Assembly: GCA_030141605.1 (NCBI GenBank)
Contig: JAQGDQ010000032.1
Span: 40,001-102,500 of the forward strand
Reading direction: 5' to 3'
DNA: 62,500 nucleotides
Source: Tubiluchus corallicola
Taxonomy: Eukaryota; Priapulida; Priapulimorpha; Priapulimorphida; Tubiluchidae
Below, piece by piece: positions 11,628 through 25,599 of the stretch; positions within the stretch are counted from its first letter, which is position 1; the number at the start of each line of letters is the position of its first letter. The position numbers were made by a program, and so were the translations under genes. Below the pieces are notes generated by a model. That model was not told where the DNA came from and made no database searches. It was given only the letters and a program-made list of their open reading frames with translations.

Positions 11628-14600
11628 AGATCGACCGATTAATATATCCATCTACCTATTTATCTCTTTTTGTTTTCATCTCTCTTTCTATTTTTTCTCT
11701 TTCTCTTTCTCTTTCTCTTTCTTTTTACGAAACATCTCTTTTCCTTTCTTCCTATCTTCTCTACGTTTTTTCTGAATCAATGTCTCTGTTTAGCAGTCTC
11801 ATCATTTTTTGCATGTCGGTTTACGACAGGTGAACAGAATGACGCAAACTACCGAAAACCCTTTTCGTTTTGTCAGGCATTATGCAATTATTTCGCGAAC
11901 AAATGGCCAGCCAAGCTCCCTTTACTAATGTCCTAATAAGCTGCCATTGTGTCGAGGTATAATGGTGACACGAAAAACCAAGAGGATGAATCTGGAAAAG
12001 TGAATAGTCTGGCTATTGGTTTTAAGGAACATTTTTGGGTTAAAAATCTCAACAAGAATACTTACAAGGATGTTGTTTGCCGTGCGCATTTTTGTGGCTC
12101 AGGCGACCATTTTACATTAATGAGTTCTTCACCTGTCGTAATATAATGATCTGTGCGGGAGTCAGGTGGGAAAAACTTGCAGGCAAAAATTGTGCCTATT
12201 AGGTGTAATGTGAGAACGATTTTAGAAGATGATTCGAGGCTAAGCCGATTTTGGCTTGCTTTTTTCTAATGCGTTCGTCCACAGGCTTGTTTGCCAGTAA
12301 TAAGAGATAATTTGATGTCATTTGTCGTCAGGTCTGTTGATGTATTAGATCGTGTCAGGGTTGTTACTGTGGCATGAACTGTTGAAATATTACGCTCACT
12401 GCTTACAAGGAGAATAATCTTAAAGTTAATATACCTTTGTTATAGTTCTACCTACACTGAAGTTTGTTGTCTACATAGTAAACATTGATGACTGTTTTCT
12501 ACTGTTGCCTACAATTCCGTAGGCTTCACAACTAAAAAATAAGGCATATAAATTGACATTAGGGCAAAAACAGGTTACGTAAATGTAAATTTTTAAACAG
12601 TTCTTTATTGCGTGAAAAAGCATACGTCGACGTGTAGTGTAACTTAACGACTGCATCTTACACTTGTATCTTAGACGAATTGGCCTTATATTTATACCTT
12701 ATAGGCTCCAAGTGTATACTGATTACTGAAGCCAATATATGACAAGAGACACTTTAATTTCTCACAGTTGCTGACGTAAGTTGAATTTTCATAAAGCTTA
12801 AGTTGTGTGACTAAACTGTACAGCAAATGTGAATAGTGTTGTAACTGTATTTAATTACTAGGCTTTTTTAATTAACGCCTATTTTTAGGGCATGATTTGA
12901 CTTTAAAATAAGGTAAACGTTATTTAATTCACAACACAATAATTGATGCCCGCGAATAAATTTTTATAGCTACAGGAAAAAATACCTTAATCAATATGTT
13001 CTAAATTAAATCGCCGCGCAGAAGTTACTACGCCGTTAATACTATTACTGCAGTAATGCTATCTTTTTAACTTTTATTGAAGTTTTTGCTTATAATTACG
13101 GAGTACAAATTGTCAAACATATTCAGTAGGAATTTGCTTGATTACATTTACACACTTGATTCTTCCATAAATGTAATTGCCTTGACGTGATGTCCCTTAA
13201 ACGATAGACGTTTGCAAACTTTTCTAAAGTTATGCGCTGCTTTATACAAATTCATGCGGAAAATACACTCGTTTGGGCGAAGTGTACATTTTTTGCATTT
13301 TGAGCGCGTGCACTCTAATAACGCTAAATGGCTTAGAATGTGACATCAATAAATGCAACACGCAGGTAATGTATTGAAACCCGTTGAAAAGAACAGGATT
13401 TCGTATTGAACGTTATAAACATTCTGAATTTTTGTGACTAATTTGCTTTTACCTGGTTAACAGCAACTGTACAATGAAGTGTGAAAATTAGTGTGACGTG
13501 TTAGCTATGTAAACAAACCGACCGAGCAAGCCTCTACGGGGCTTCTCTGAACCTGAGGTGATAGTGAAAATAACTTAGAGTATGTATAAATTATATTTGG
13601 GTGTTCTCTTGTGTTTTTGTTGTATGCTAATAAATTTTGTAATTAGTAGCAGGTGTTAAGTAGCCTATTCTATTAAAGAGCTACCGTGGTATTTGTCGTG
13701 AAACGCTGAAACCCCTAGTTTCATACCGCAACCCTAAGTTAACTGCATGTTCGCGTGTTTACAGTAATTGAGAAGTTAGAATTCTTTGATATCGTGAACA
13801 TTAATTGGCTTCGCAGCTTGTTGTTTGTTCATGGAAATCTGCATGCAGTCAACTGCGGTAAATTAAAGGTTTCTGTGTCTTTTTTACATTTTTCGCAGAA
13901 TCATAGAAATAATTGAAAAAAAATGGTATTGTCCCTTTTATTTTGTAAATATGCATGTTTGGGTTGTAGTGAGTGTCTGTAACAACTTAGTTTGTTGTGA
14001 TTTTGTAAGTAATAATTTGATTTAATCTATTGGGTTAACAATTAACAAACACAAATACATTACAATTATTATGCAATCCATATTTATAAAATATTAATGA
14101 CAATAAGGCAGATTACGTAAATCACAGCATCATAATTTGATGTATAATATACCCAACTGAAACACATGATAGTCGAACGCTAAAATAACATAATAGTAAT
14201 ATATAAATAAAATCCTGTAAAATCAAAAGTAGTTTAAGCAACAGTTCGCTACGGGTCATAGGCTTTTATAATCTCAATGTGCTTTTCTTTGCCCGTATTT
14301 CATTGGGTGTGGAGCATCGTTATTTTACTCACACCTAAAAAGACTATACAGCTTATATTTACAATTGTGTATAAGGATGTAACGAGATATTTTATGAATT
14401 TAATCATTTAGGCACAGATAACAAATTTTTCACTCTTTAGTTTATTTATTTTTTATTAAAAACCCATTCTTCTACAATTTTGGTTAGACTTTAGCGGTTT
14501 TACATTTACAAATTGTAAAATTGCTGGCTTGGTTGATTGTGGTTCAACTGCAAGCGTAGTCTAACCTGTCACGGAAACACCGTTCAAGGGAAACGGTTAC

Positions 14601-16130
14601 AAACCATATAATTATACAAAAATATACTGCGCCTTTGTGTACAACAATAAAGTGCACCACCTATGTTTACATCAGCTGAATTTATTCAGTCGCTTCAATC
14701 TGTATGTGTTGATTTTCATTTGATCGGAACAGTATTGAGAGATGCTTAGTTTAATACCCCGGATGCCTTCCTAAAGCTGTAATCTCTGCGTAATAGTTAC
14801 AATCCATTTCACGTGATTTAATATGTATAAGAGAAAATGCCAAAATGCAAATCACCTGAACGCCACGATGAAGCCATTGAATGACAAAGAAACGACTTGA
14901 CATGGCCTTTGGGGACGTTTTTCACACGTTGAAGCTCCCTTCATCCTTCACTAATAATTTATGCCAATGCATTAGAAGGAATATTTTATGAAAATAGCAA
15001 TAATTCAGCTCTCGTCAGGAGAATAATTAAAATTTTAATGTCCGCAGAATCCACGCCGCAAACCGGATTTTTACGATTTCGTCTTTCTTTTCATTGGATT
15101 TAGTTGGTCAACAGAGAGTCATCGGGGAGGCTCTGGGCGAGCAAATTTATTTTATAACTTTCATCCTTTCCGGTTATCTGTAGTAGGTGAGTGAAAAGTT
15201 TGAATTATTCAGTGTCTGCCCTTATCAGGTTTCACAGTGAAGACATAGCTGCATGTAAGAACCCACACATGCGCGGAACAACTCGCGCAAGCTCATGGCG
15301 CCCACGTCTGGAGGAGCACGCACGCCCAGATTGCTTAGTATTTTCATGAAGGACTTGTGTAAATGTTATGGTTGCTGGCCTTACCTGCTAATTTTGTACT
15401 GATTGACTCATGCGTCTTTTGTGGCCTCAGAAATGTCTTAGGAAAACTTCCAAGCCTTTTTGGTTTTGTGTATAATAGCTCCGTTGTCATTCGTTGGCAC
15501 TTAGCGCAGCCGGCATCTTTTTTAATACCTTATTGAGTAAATATGTGGTTGAAAAGGTTGAATGAAAAGTTAGCCAAATTAAAACCATGAATTATGGAAT
15601 TTGAAGACTATTATGAGTAAAAATTTATAACTGCGTGACAAGTGCGAGAAACCCTAATTTATCGGCACTTCCTGAGGTCTACACACTACAAATTTTCGAT
15701 AATCAATGTTCCCAGTTGTTTTAACTTGGATTTATAAAATACTTAAATTATGTGTTAAAAGTCGGATTCCTATTTTTATGGTTCGAAAAATAATTTGTGA
15801 ATTTCATTTAAACGACGCTGATAAATCTGTATATTGCGGGACATATTACACATAATATCGATGCTGCTCTTGTTATTATTGAGCGGTTATAATACGTTAT
15901 AAACTCTAACATCAACAGCATGTTAGACTATCAAATGTCTTCGCCTCTTTTGTGGGCAGTTGCAATTCCTGCAGCTGATTGGATGCACGGTTGACCTATG
16001 TAAGCAAAGGGCACGTAATCTCGTTACTGATCGACACCTAGCATTGTGTAGCAGTGAACTGGGTAGGTGGTTCTTTGCACTGGCTTCAGTGTGGCTTATG
16101 GAGCTGCGAAGCCATTTTAATGCACTGCAT

Positions 16131-16143
16131 TGGTCAAAGGTCT
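16131..16143 (+). promoter_or_regulatory. DR1-like COUP-TF/HNF4/RXR site
   Basis: TGGTCA A AGGTCT contains the exact DR1 core GGTCAAAGGTC; only the two outermost bases depart from AGGTCA A AGGTCA. DR1 is the best-known COUP-TF binding class. Confidence 0.45.
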
Positions 16144-16253
16144 GGCTGATGTCACGACTTGTGATTTTAGGAAGCCAACTGAATGGCTTCAGTTTGTGGT
16201 TCAGTTATGAATTGCAGGCGGTATTCATTTGGGGTTAGTTGCTGTCTGCGAAC

Positions 16254-16346
16254 TAATGGATGAGTGACTCAATGAATGACCAAACTAACGAACGAACGAA
16301 TGAATGACTGAATCAATGAATGAACGAACTAACAAACTAATGAATG
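16254..16346. repeat. Degenerate GAAT/GAAC tetranucleotide repeat
   Basis: Period-four units (TGAA, CGAA, CTAA, TGAC) with many substitutions: an old, decaying microsatellite. Confidence 0.85.
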
Positions 16347-19300
16347 AACGAATGTTGCGTAAGTTAGACGTAGCAGTTATTTTAGTGTTCACTAATGCTA
16401 GTCTTAATAATTATTTGAGTATTTACTATAATTATTTAATTATAGTAATGATTATACATGTATTAATGATTATAGATGTGCGAGTCACATTACGCGATCA
16501 GGCATTTGACTTTCACGATTATTGTGAGTTTGGACCATAATTCATTTATAATCTGAGCACTGAATTTTTATACAAGTAATACTTTTCTCTTCTGCTTTCT
16601 ACTAAAACAATTGAGTTGCAAATTTAAATTAGTGGTGTAGTAGCAAAACTAAACCTGTGATTATAATTGCAATTAAATATATGATGATTCCATCAACCAC
16701 TTTTACATCTACGCTTCACGACTCAAGTTAGAATCGCCATTTTTTTACATCTCAGAAATAGGCAAACAATGGGCATCATGCATAAAGCTGTGGCCATTCA
16801 AGAGTTTTGTCAAACGTTAATATCTTGATCAAATCTCCTATTTGCACTTTCTATTCATATCTACACATCCTATTGACACACGAGGTTGGGGTACTCCCCT
16901 TTGCCGTTAAATGATCAGCAGGTCCATAACTTGTGCCCTTTGTCATTATTTGAGGCAATTTTTGCAAGATGTGCTCTTGTATGTTTGCTTTCGCGGGCCT
17001 CAATGGCAGTTTGTTTGGCAAAGCTACCAATACTCATTTGGTTTTCTGGTGTATTTCCACCGCAGCTGGCTTCTTTTATTGGCGTTTAGCAAAGGAGTCT
17101 TGTGCAAGAAAAGTGTGGCTTCTTCCTTTCAAAGTCACTTTTATTCTGAATTAAGCACTCTTCACTTATTGTTTAGGTTGCGAAACAAAGTGATGTGTAG
17201 ACCAAGCACTTGCATGAATAAAATAAAGTTACCTCCGTGTTTTTATTACATTTCAAGTATATTATAGTTCTATCTGTTTAATTATAGTTTTGCTACTTTT
17301 GTCCTGTGAAATTTAATCAAACTAATAAAAAATAATCAATTAATCTGTTTAAATGTAGGGCAGCTTAATTGTAACATTTGCTCGTTTTTGATGAAAATTT
17401 ACTATTTAGAAAGGAAAGGATCTTGTGTCAATATCTACACAAGTTCTGTAAGACTGCGTTTATTTAAGATATTATTAAAGTAGTTTTACTTCCGGATGTT
17501 TTTTAAGACGAAAAAATTATAAACATCCAATTGGGTTTTGCTTAGTAGTTTTATAGAAGAGATTAAAAGGTTGTATTAAAACAAGTGACGGGTAACAAAA
17601 ATCGGAACGCTCAATTAAGTGAAAAAAATGGAATTGACTAATATGATTACGTGGCAATTTTGAAAATTTACTGTGGTAAGACTTTTAAGGTTTTAGTAAG
17701 CGAAAGTACCTAACTTGTTTTGGTATAATTTTGCAGATATAAAATTTCACGTTTAAATCACAAGTAGTCATTCGTTGATTTGAATGTGAGGCCCATTCAC
17801 AATTTTGTTTGTTTATAAGCACTTGTTACAAGTAGCGTTGATACATTCATCACACTTACAATGCACAAGTGATTTGTGTGAAAGTATAAGTTTCTTACAG
17901 TTCAGCAAGTTTATTTTATTGTCTGGCGAATATTACATACTTATACATTTTACATGTGAATGCTTTCCGCAGAGCATTGCAACTCACTTGACTGGCAAAT
18001 ATCTGTTTTGTTCAGCAAGTATCGTAATGTTGTTCGAGTGCACGGACCCGGCCGGCAACTGAATGCGCAGATAATCCAACCTCCTCTCCCGGATTGACGA
18101 CGATGAAACGCCATTTCCATTTAGGCTTAATGAACCGCATTAAATGACGTGCATAAATTTCGAGAGCCGTGAAATGTGTCGTCGCAAAATGAAGTGGTTC
18201 AAACGTAAGGACGAAATTTGCCATTCGCGCAATTCGGAGCAATTATTTTAATTCAATTTAGGCGGAGTATTTTCGAAGAGGCGTTCGACAGAAATTCTCT
18301 GCGGCTGAAACAGCAGATTTAAACATTGTGACGCCGCAGTATAATGCATTGTATCATAGAGCTGAATGCCACTGATTAGGTCTAGTAGAGCAGATTATGT
18401 TGCAGCCGCTGCAGGCTCAGTTTTTTATTCAAGCTGAATACGTTATGGCTGCGTGAGCTTGAAAAACCATTGTCCAGCTTGCTGTTTCGTTACCCAATAC
18501 TACTGCTGACCCGAATTTATCCACAGTTTTTCCTGTACACGTATGACGGAGTGAAGAAATGACATTGTACTTTCCCTATCCAGATGCTACTATTATTGTG
18601 TAAAGCCTATTTCTCTTTACTGCCCTCTTTTTCTTTCACCGTACGCGTCCCCATCCGTCTTCTAAAAGTAATGGCAATTAATCTTCGTAAACAAAATTGA
18701 TAAAAGACGGAAACAAGAGACTCTTTATACCAATTGCTTTCCATTGTCGTTTAATTTAGTACATAAGCAAACGGTATAATAGATTCTGGCAGTTTTTACC
18801 AATTTACTTACTGTTAATAATAAATTTTGCACGTTTAAATTTGTTAAGTTTTGCGTAGTATAGTATTCAATTTTTGCCCATAGTGTGCTTTGACAGCTTG
18901 CAAATTAATAAAATTTACAGCAGATTAACAAAACGGTTAAACAAAATACAAACAACGTTTTATAAATTTTGCTCCTAATAGCGTATGTCTATTTGCATAA
19001 TTATAAAAAGCCTTCCGTACTTAACTCGTCTTTGTTGTTCGAAGCCCTTTAAAGTTTGCTGTAACCAACAAAAAGAATTTTCAGCTGCAAGTGATTAATT
19101 TCATATATATGGATTCTAGCCTAGCTTCTCAGCAGCAGTGTGAGTCAGTGAATCAGTCAGTCATTTATCATAAAACTGCAAAAAGGATTTTAACTGAACA
19201 TGACCAGAATCTAGGCCTTATTCCTCTGTGTCAAGGTATCAAATTGACTTCACGTTCTAAAAATAATAAAAAACTTATACATCCCATTTTGTTTTATAAC

Positions 19301-20225
19301 ATGATAATATTTTTACAGTTTAGTTTTTTTGCTAGCATGTAATCGTAGGTTATTTCGTAGATTCCTTTCTTTTACGTAAATGTCGGTATATTTTACTTAT
19401 TAAATGAATTTTGGGTTCGTGAAATGCGAATTAATTAACATGGTCGCAATTCAGTAAGTCCAAGTGTGTGGATATTTATGCTGTTACTTAAAAAGTGTGG
19501 TCACTTTCAGCAGCTAAAGCCTGAGGTATATTTGTGTTTTTAAGTTTTTTTGTGTTTTAAGTACGCTGTTGAACATGAAGTTGTTTTATGTAAATCAAGT
19601 GTTGTTAAGCAGTTCGCTGCTTATGCTCTAGCCCGCAATCATCATGAAGTTATAGATAAACAAACACTACTGTCGTGTTAATTATTTCGTTATCTCTGTG
19701 GAATTCTCAGACTCCGTCCAGCTGTGAAGATGAAGATGTGGTGAATAAACAAACCCTAAGCAATGCGGAAAATGATGATAAAGTGATTAGTTTTGATAAG
19801 TACCCAGATATCCGTTTTTAATAAACAACATGAGGTGACACTTGGTTTGGATCACAAAGTCTTTGACAGATAATTTTAAATGTTGACTTTACGTAATTTC
19901 TGCACGATCTTAAGTGTTAAAATCATGTAAACCGTGGATAAATATGGTAATCATTGACAGAGAAAGTTGTTATAAAATTAGGAAAAACTTTAGAAAGTCA
20001 CTTAAAGTTTTAGGTGATCAGTGCTTGTGTTTCGGCAGATTCCTAATAAAAGGAAGATTTAGATGAAGCACTTTATGCCGCATTACAAGTATTTGTTTGT
20101 TCTGTCTGAGTGAATAAACAACAGGCTAATTCTCACGCTGGTTCATAAAGATTTTATGTTTATACCCATGTCTGTATATGTTTATATGATTGCGGGTTTT
20201 GCCATTTGATCTGAAGCGCTTCCAT

Positions 20226-20263
20226 TGACCTTTCCAGCCTGCCGAAGTGACCTCGCGTGACCT
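20226..20263 (-). promoter_or_regulatory. Exact DR4 nuclear-receptor site plus extra half-site
   Basis: TGACCT at 20248-20253 and 20258-20263 are separated by CGCG, a perfect DR4 on the minus strand. A third TGACCT lies at 20226-20231. Three perfect half-sites in 38 bp are unlikely by chance, but function is untested. Confidence 0.5.
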
Positions 20264-20308
20264 GGTCTTAAATTAATGATATTCAATGTTTGTAATACAG
20301 TTTGTACT

Positions 20309-20380
20309 CAGGGCCGGATCATCCTACCGGCTAGTAGACTATAGCCCCGCAGCTTAGGACCCCTCAAGGTTTGGCAACAT
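20309..20380 (+). mobile_element. Possible hAT-type transposon terminus
   Basis: CAGGGCCGGAT followed by GGCTAGTAGACTATAGCCC and AGGACCCC resembles the ends of widespread hAT elements (CAGGGCCGGAT...AGGCTATAGCC...GGGCCCC) as I remember them. No matching opposite terminus or 8-bp target duplication was found, so it is at most a fragment. Confidence 0.35.
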
Positions 20381-23300
20381 TTGGTAAAAAAATCGATTTT
20401 TTTCACTATCGCTTGTGTTGAAATATGTGCTAATTTGGTTTGCAATAAATAGTACAATAGTAGTAGTTCTTTTTTATTGACAAACAAAGACAAAGAAAGA
20501 CAAAGACAAAGAACATTGACAAAAAATATTTTATTGGCAAACAAAATTTAGCTATTCTAGTTTATTTTAAAAATTGCAAAAGGTTTGCTTTAAGCTGTGT
20601 AAGTGTCGCGAAAATATCTCACGAGTAAAAAATATTCAAGACGAGTGCAGGCAAGTTATTAATTGAGACATAAGGCTGAAATTCTCAAACGTAATGTATA
20701 GGCTGATTGTTCATTTAATTTAAAATTTGCTTCACGACGAAATCGCTCAACAAAGTTGCAAAGTGGTTATAATGTGTGGCTGGCCATGGTAACAGTTTCA
20801 AAATTATGATTGAGAGATATTTAGAACTGAATCGATTAAAACGCTTTAAGGAAATGCGTTGCGAGCACAGAGTTGCATTTTACTTCATTATTTCCCCTGC
20901 TAGAAACATGAATATCTTAAACAAGAAAGTAGCATCTAAATTACCATTAATGCAATATGGCTTCTTCGGGCCAAATAATTATGATAATAATATTGATGAC
21001 AATGATTGTGAAATGATAACCATGGCGAAGATGATGATAGTGATTGTAATGTGATGATAGTAAATATAAAGATGGTGATGATGGTAGTGATAATGGCAAC
21101 GACGACGATGATGCTGATGATGATCGATGGTGATGATAATGTAATTTATATGTGTCATTATAAAAACGGGCGCATTTGTAAACTGTGAGAAGACAATTAG
21201 TTTATCACTATTAGACCGCGATCTTTTTCTTACGTAACACTTTGCCAAATATTGCTTCACGTAATATAAAATGGCTTCTGCCATGTAGCACTTAATTTGT
21301 GTCTATTTGTCGTGCCATTCAACTAAAAGCATACTGTATTGTCAAATAAATAATGACCAAGAAAAAGTGCTTGTGTCTGGTATCCCAGCCTCTCAATTGG
21401 TAATCTTACAAAGAGCATCATGTCCAAGTGCCGAGTCACCCATGATATATGCCCTGCAATTATAAACCTATGCAGCAGTTAATTCATCTCGGATATTTCG
21501 GTTTTCTGTTATAAATATATTATGATGAATTTTCGTGGGAAGCAGTGGCGCAGCCTCTTGAGCACACACTGTTTAATGAGTAATGCACACGACAAGATTT
21601 TACACATGTTCACATTATTAGAATTGCGCTATATGCATATCCGGCCTGTTGACTTAACTCATTTCTGAACAAATTGGGCAATTCAGAAAGCGTATAACTT
21701 GGTGTTTTTCTACTGGGCAGAGAGGGTGAGTTTGAAGTGGAACCAGGCGCAGCTGCGGCGGATCAAGGGGTATACCTGCTTCGGCTGCCCTCCTAACCTA
21801 GGTGTGTTTTTAAGTAATTGTTGAAAATAAAAAGTCAAAAACTGGTGAAAGCGTTTGGTACACTTTGATAAATTTTTGACAATTTGTTGTTTGCTAGCTA
21901 GTGGCAATTATTAACAATTATTTTAGATGCAGACCTAGTTATAAAGAACTTACTAACTAACTGATTACATTTCTAGATAGGATGATCGTTCTCTGAATTA
22001 GGCATAAATGTTGTCCAAAATGGGGTACTGATATTATAGAATTAAGAATGAATACTCACTGCTCATGGCTGAAAATTTTATGCCTTTTTACATGCATGAA
22101 GGTTAGTGAAGTTGGCGAATTTTATCACAAATTCTAAAATTTGAAACTGATACTCCATAAATGTCAAAATTTTGAACGTGTATAAATTGAGCGTTTTTGC
22201 GAACTGTTTCATGAAAGTATTTTAAACCCGTTGCTATTGTTGTCGTATGCTCGACAATTATTAGAAAAACACGTTTTTGTTGGAATTTTCACAATTTATG
22301 ATTTTCGTAATTCGTTAATTTCATGACTCGTTAATAAAGATACTCTTTTATACGGCTACTAATAATTTGCTTATATATATTGAATAACGTTTGAGTCAGT
22401 ATGTCCTGTGCACTAATCATTACATTTGGAATAATAATTTCAGTCGAACTTGAAGATCTATTTGGATAAACGCAGCGATTGAAGCATTTTTTGTATGACA
22501 CTCATTGCGCAACTTTCACTTCGCCAGTTTAGCCTCTGCCATGTCCTATAACCTGCAGACTTTGGGGGTGCTTATGAAAGCACTACTGAAGAAACTCATT
22601 GTGTGTTCCACCCTCTTCTTTATTGCTCCCTCTGGAATACTGCACACAGAAGCGTTTTGTCGTTTGGGGCAAAGGTTACGAGTTGTGCGTGAGTAACAAG
22701 CACCCACAAAATTATTAGAAACGGTCTGTTTCTGAAGTCTCAGCTTTACACGACATGGTAATCAGTTTTATTATATGTTGGTCAGAATCAGCACAAAGGA
22801 GTTTATGAATGTACGCAATATACACACATAAACCTTTTCTAGACTAGTTCTGTAGCTTCTATGCAGTGAGGTGCACTGTGACATTGGACTTTCCCTCTCA
22901 CTTATATTTCATTTTTGTTGAGGAACTTTCGCCTCTATAATTATCGATCTTTTTAATTAGAGTCAAAAAATTTTGCAGTTTGAACTTTGACCTAATTACC
23001 CTTTGTCGCAGCACGATGTTAATAATACTTTTTATATTTTTTACACAAAATTCCATTACAATAAAAAGATAAACTGCGCCTTAGTATGACAAGTGTAGTG
23101 TAATTCGGGGCACAGAGGAACGCTTTACTTCTTAAGGAAAGACACCTCTAGTTGCGCAGTTACCTCTCAACAGATTTGACTCTGGCTGTATTCTCCTTTC
23201 AAATACTTTTATTGTTCACCTTTCAAGCATTACCACACTTTTGCCTGTAAAGCATTTTTACGAAATTCGAAATTGAGGCATAGCAGAAGAACATAGCAGG

Positions 23301-24912
23301 ACAGCAAGTTTGAGCAACTTAAAGACACTGTCCAGGTATTTGCAAGTGAACGCCGTAAACCATATATACCCTTGTTGTATACCGGTATTTACCGTCACTC
23401 ATTTAACAGACAACATTAGCACGACTTGTATTTAATACACAAAATTAATAACGACTAACATGGAGCCTGATAGAAGGTACACGTTATGACGTTGACAGCC
23501 GATTAATAGTCTCTAACTCAATATTACCCGGCCACCAAACGCAGGAGAAAAAACTTCTACAACAAAAAGTACTAGTGGTAAGTCAATAAAGAATTGAAAA
23601 CAAAACTATTATTGCAGTGGTAGAGTAAATAAAGTAGCAGTAGACAGAAACTCAGTTTTAATCATTAAAAGAATTGCATAAAAATAACTACATTAATTTT
23701 TTTAGCATGCATTACTGTAACAGTAGAAATTACAAAAGCTAAAGCAACTATTATAGTAGGCTGTCCTAGAATAATGCAAAAAGTATGGTCTTGGATACAT
23801 GTGCTGTGACTGAAGCAACAAGAATGAAAAATCAGCCAATCGTCATTGGTGTGAAACCACAGAATTTCATTCAGAGGATTGCTTGCGCCTTTTAAATCAA
23901 AGTAATAATAATAATAAGCAGTTCAAAGTGTGTCTGGTGTAACTCGAGCCAGGGAACGCACTGTTCAGATTCACAACTGTCTATATTCGTTTCTGCTAAT
24001 TAATTTATGCACCACGTCTATTCGGGATCAATATTTATGAATAAAATTATAAATCCTCTGAAGTTATACGCATCAATCGTAGCGTGATTCAAATCAAAGA
24101 ACTATAATGTAATAATTTTCTTTATGTTGAAGCGTTTCTGAATCGGCGAATTAATCATTGTTGGTAAGTGTAAGTACATGCACGTGATAATGTGTTCAGT
24201 AAAAATGAGTTGCAAAAACAAACTTTCAAATAGGCGTGAAGGAATAATAAAGTAACTTTATACAACAATCGATTTATTAGCTTTGACTGTGCAAGTTGTA
24301 ACATAAGAGTAAGCCTTAAATAAATAATAATTAAAAAAAACCAAAGGGTTACTTCGGTCTTTCAGTATTTGTTTTCACTAGAAATTTTAAACGTTTTAAG
24401 TTGTTGATAATCGTCGGGACAATGACGACAGAATTTCGACCAAAACGCTAATAATTTCCAGTTTTTTCACGCCAGACGCGGCGATTTAACATGACACCGT
24501 GGCTATGGTCGTTATAACAAACTGCACACCAGCGCAATCATGAGCTTAGTTCTCTAAATCTGCGACTTATTTCCCATTGTCGTCGGCCTTATAAACATGG
24601 CAGTTTTGACTCGGCAATTTCTGCTAAATCCGGCGGCTTTTTGAAAAGAAACCAATAGAAGATTTATTATTAAGACCCCGGCTCTGTGGTCTTTACTGCT
24701 TATTGGAGACGGCCGCTCATTATAGCACAGTGTCTGAATTTGGCCTGACATTATATCTGTAATTGCAATGCATGTTTCCTATCATTTATTTTTTATTAAC
24801 CGGTAAAGCCGATTTATTTTTAAAGCTGAATATCTCAGCATGACAAAAAGCAGTACTATCATGTTCAGTTAGTCATGTCATGATGCTCTCGATTCAAGAC
24901 CGTCTGTGTATC
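20381..24912. other. Intergenic DNA, no gene
   Basis: AT-rich with short chance ORFs, a degenerate GAT array (20980-21140) and a more balanced candidate regulatory stretch at about 24460-24780. Nothing else recognised. Confidence 0.55.
20980..21140. repeat. Degenerate GAT/GATAAT repeat
   Basis: Interrupted GAT, GATAAT and GACGAT units. Asp-rich or His-rich frames over it are artefacts. Confidence 0.85.
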
Positions 24913-24979
24913 TTAGTTATAAGGTTGCAACTTTATAACTAAATTCTTTAAAGAATAAAGACAGACTTTTTCTGTCTTT
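24913..24979. repeat. Three abutting palindromes
   Basis: 24913-24942 is a 30-bp near-perfect palindrome (TTAGTTATAA against TTATAACTAA, with one mismatched pair near the centre). 24943-24956 is a perfect 14-bp palindrome, ATTCTTTAAAGAAT. 24957-24979 is a hairpin with stem AAAGACAG/CTGTCTTT and loop ACTTTTT. They follow one another with no gap. Confidence 0.8.
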
Positions 24980-25029
24980 TCCACACACCTCGCTTGTAAT
25001 CCAACTGCTTACGTTAATTTTTTTTCAAT

Positions 25030-25142
25030 TTTGCAAAGCGACGATGGTGATGAGGATAATGATTATGATGACAACACCGACGATGTTGATGTAGATGATG
25101 ATCATGATAACTATATCTACAAGGAGGACGATAATACTATAT
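25030..25142. repeat. Degenerate GAT trinucleotide repeat
   Basis: GATGGTGATGAGGATAATGA and similar interrupted units, comparable to 20980-21140. Confidence 0.8.
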
Positions 25143-25599
25143 GACACTGACCAATGCTAACACTAACAATTCAGTAATTGTATAATTATATCAATTTCAT
25201 CTTGCTTTAGTTTTTGGTTGTCGAGAGACTTGATTCAAATCTCTACTCTTCTGCTTGTTGTTGTTGTTGGGAGACGATTTTTAAAAAAACCCCAAGGCTT
25301 TGTAAATTTGCAATAGATTGTCATGAAACTTCATACGAATATACTAGAGGGAATTCTGCACCGACTGACGAAGCCAGATTTTCGATCCGCCATTTTGAAT
25401 TCAAAATGGCGGCATTGACGTTATTTCTAATGCGTGATCTTAAGTTCAGCGAGTCCCTCGATCAATAGTTCGAGTCAAACTATTCTGTTGAAGTATGCAT
25501 GTTTTCTGTTGTAGTATGTGCCGCACTGGGGAATAAACAACTGAATACTTTCGTCTTACAGTTGCTTTTCCCAACGGTTTAATGTTATAACGACATTAC

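Larger units (their letters stand above)
11628..20308. other. Intergenic DNA with scattered candidate regulatory islands
   Basis: No gene. More balanced, enhancer-like stretches occur at about 11820-12300, 14830-15330 (POU octamer ATGCAAAT at 14845-14852), 15960-16240 (DR1-like site at 16131-16143) and 18030-18260. They are named from base composition and motif content only; conservation was not tested. The remainder is AT-rich and featureless. Confidence 0.5.

Noticed and set aside
18012-18242. 76-codon minus-strand ORF in a balanced-composition island
   Set aside because: No domain or splice structure; the island is better read as possible conserved non-coding DNA.
21545-21560. CAGTGGCGCAGCC resembling a hAT terminus; similar CAGTGGCG at 50955 and CAGTGGCAGAGCC at 39807
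   Set aside because: Short isolated matches with no opposite terminus or target duplication. Genome copy number would decide.
25225-25252. tRNA T-arm-like GATTCAAATC
   Set aside because: The surrounding sequence does not fold into a cloverleaf.
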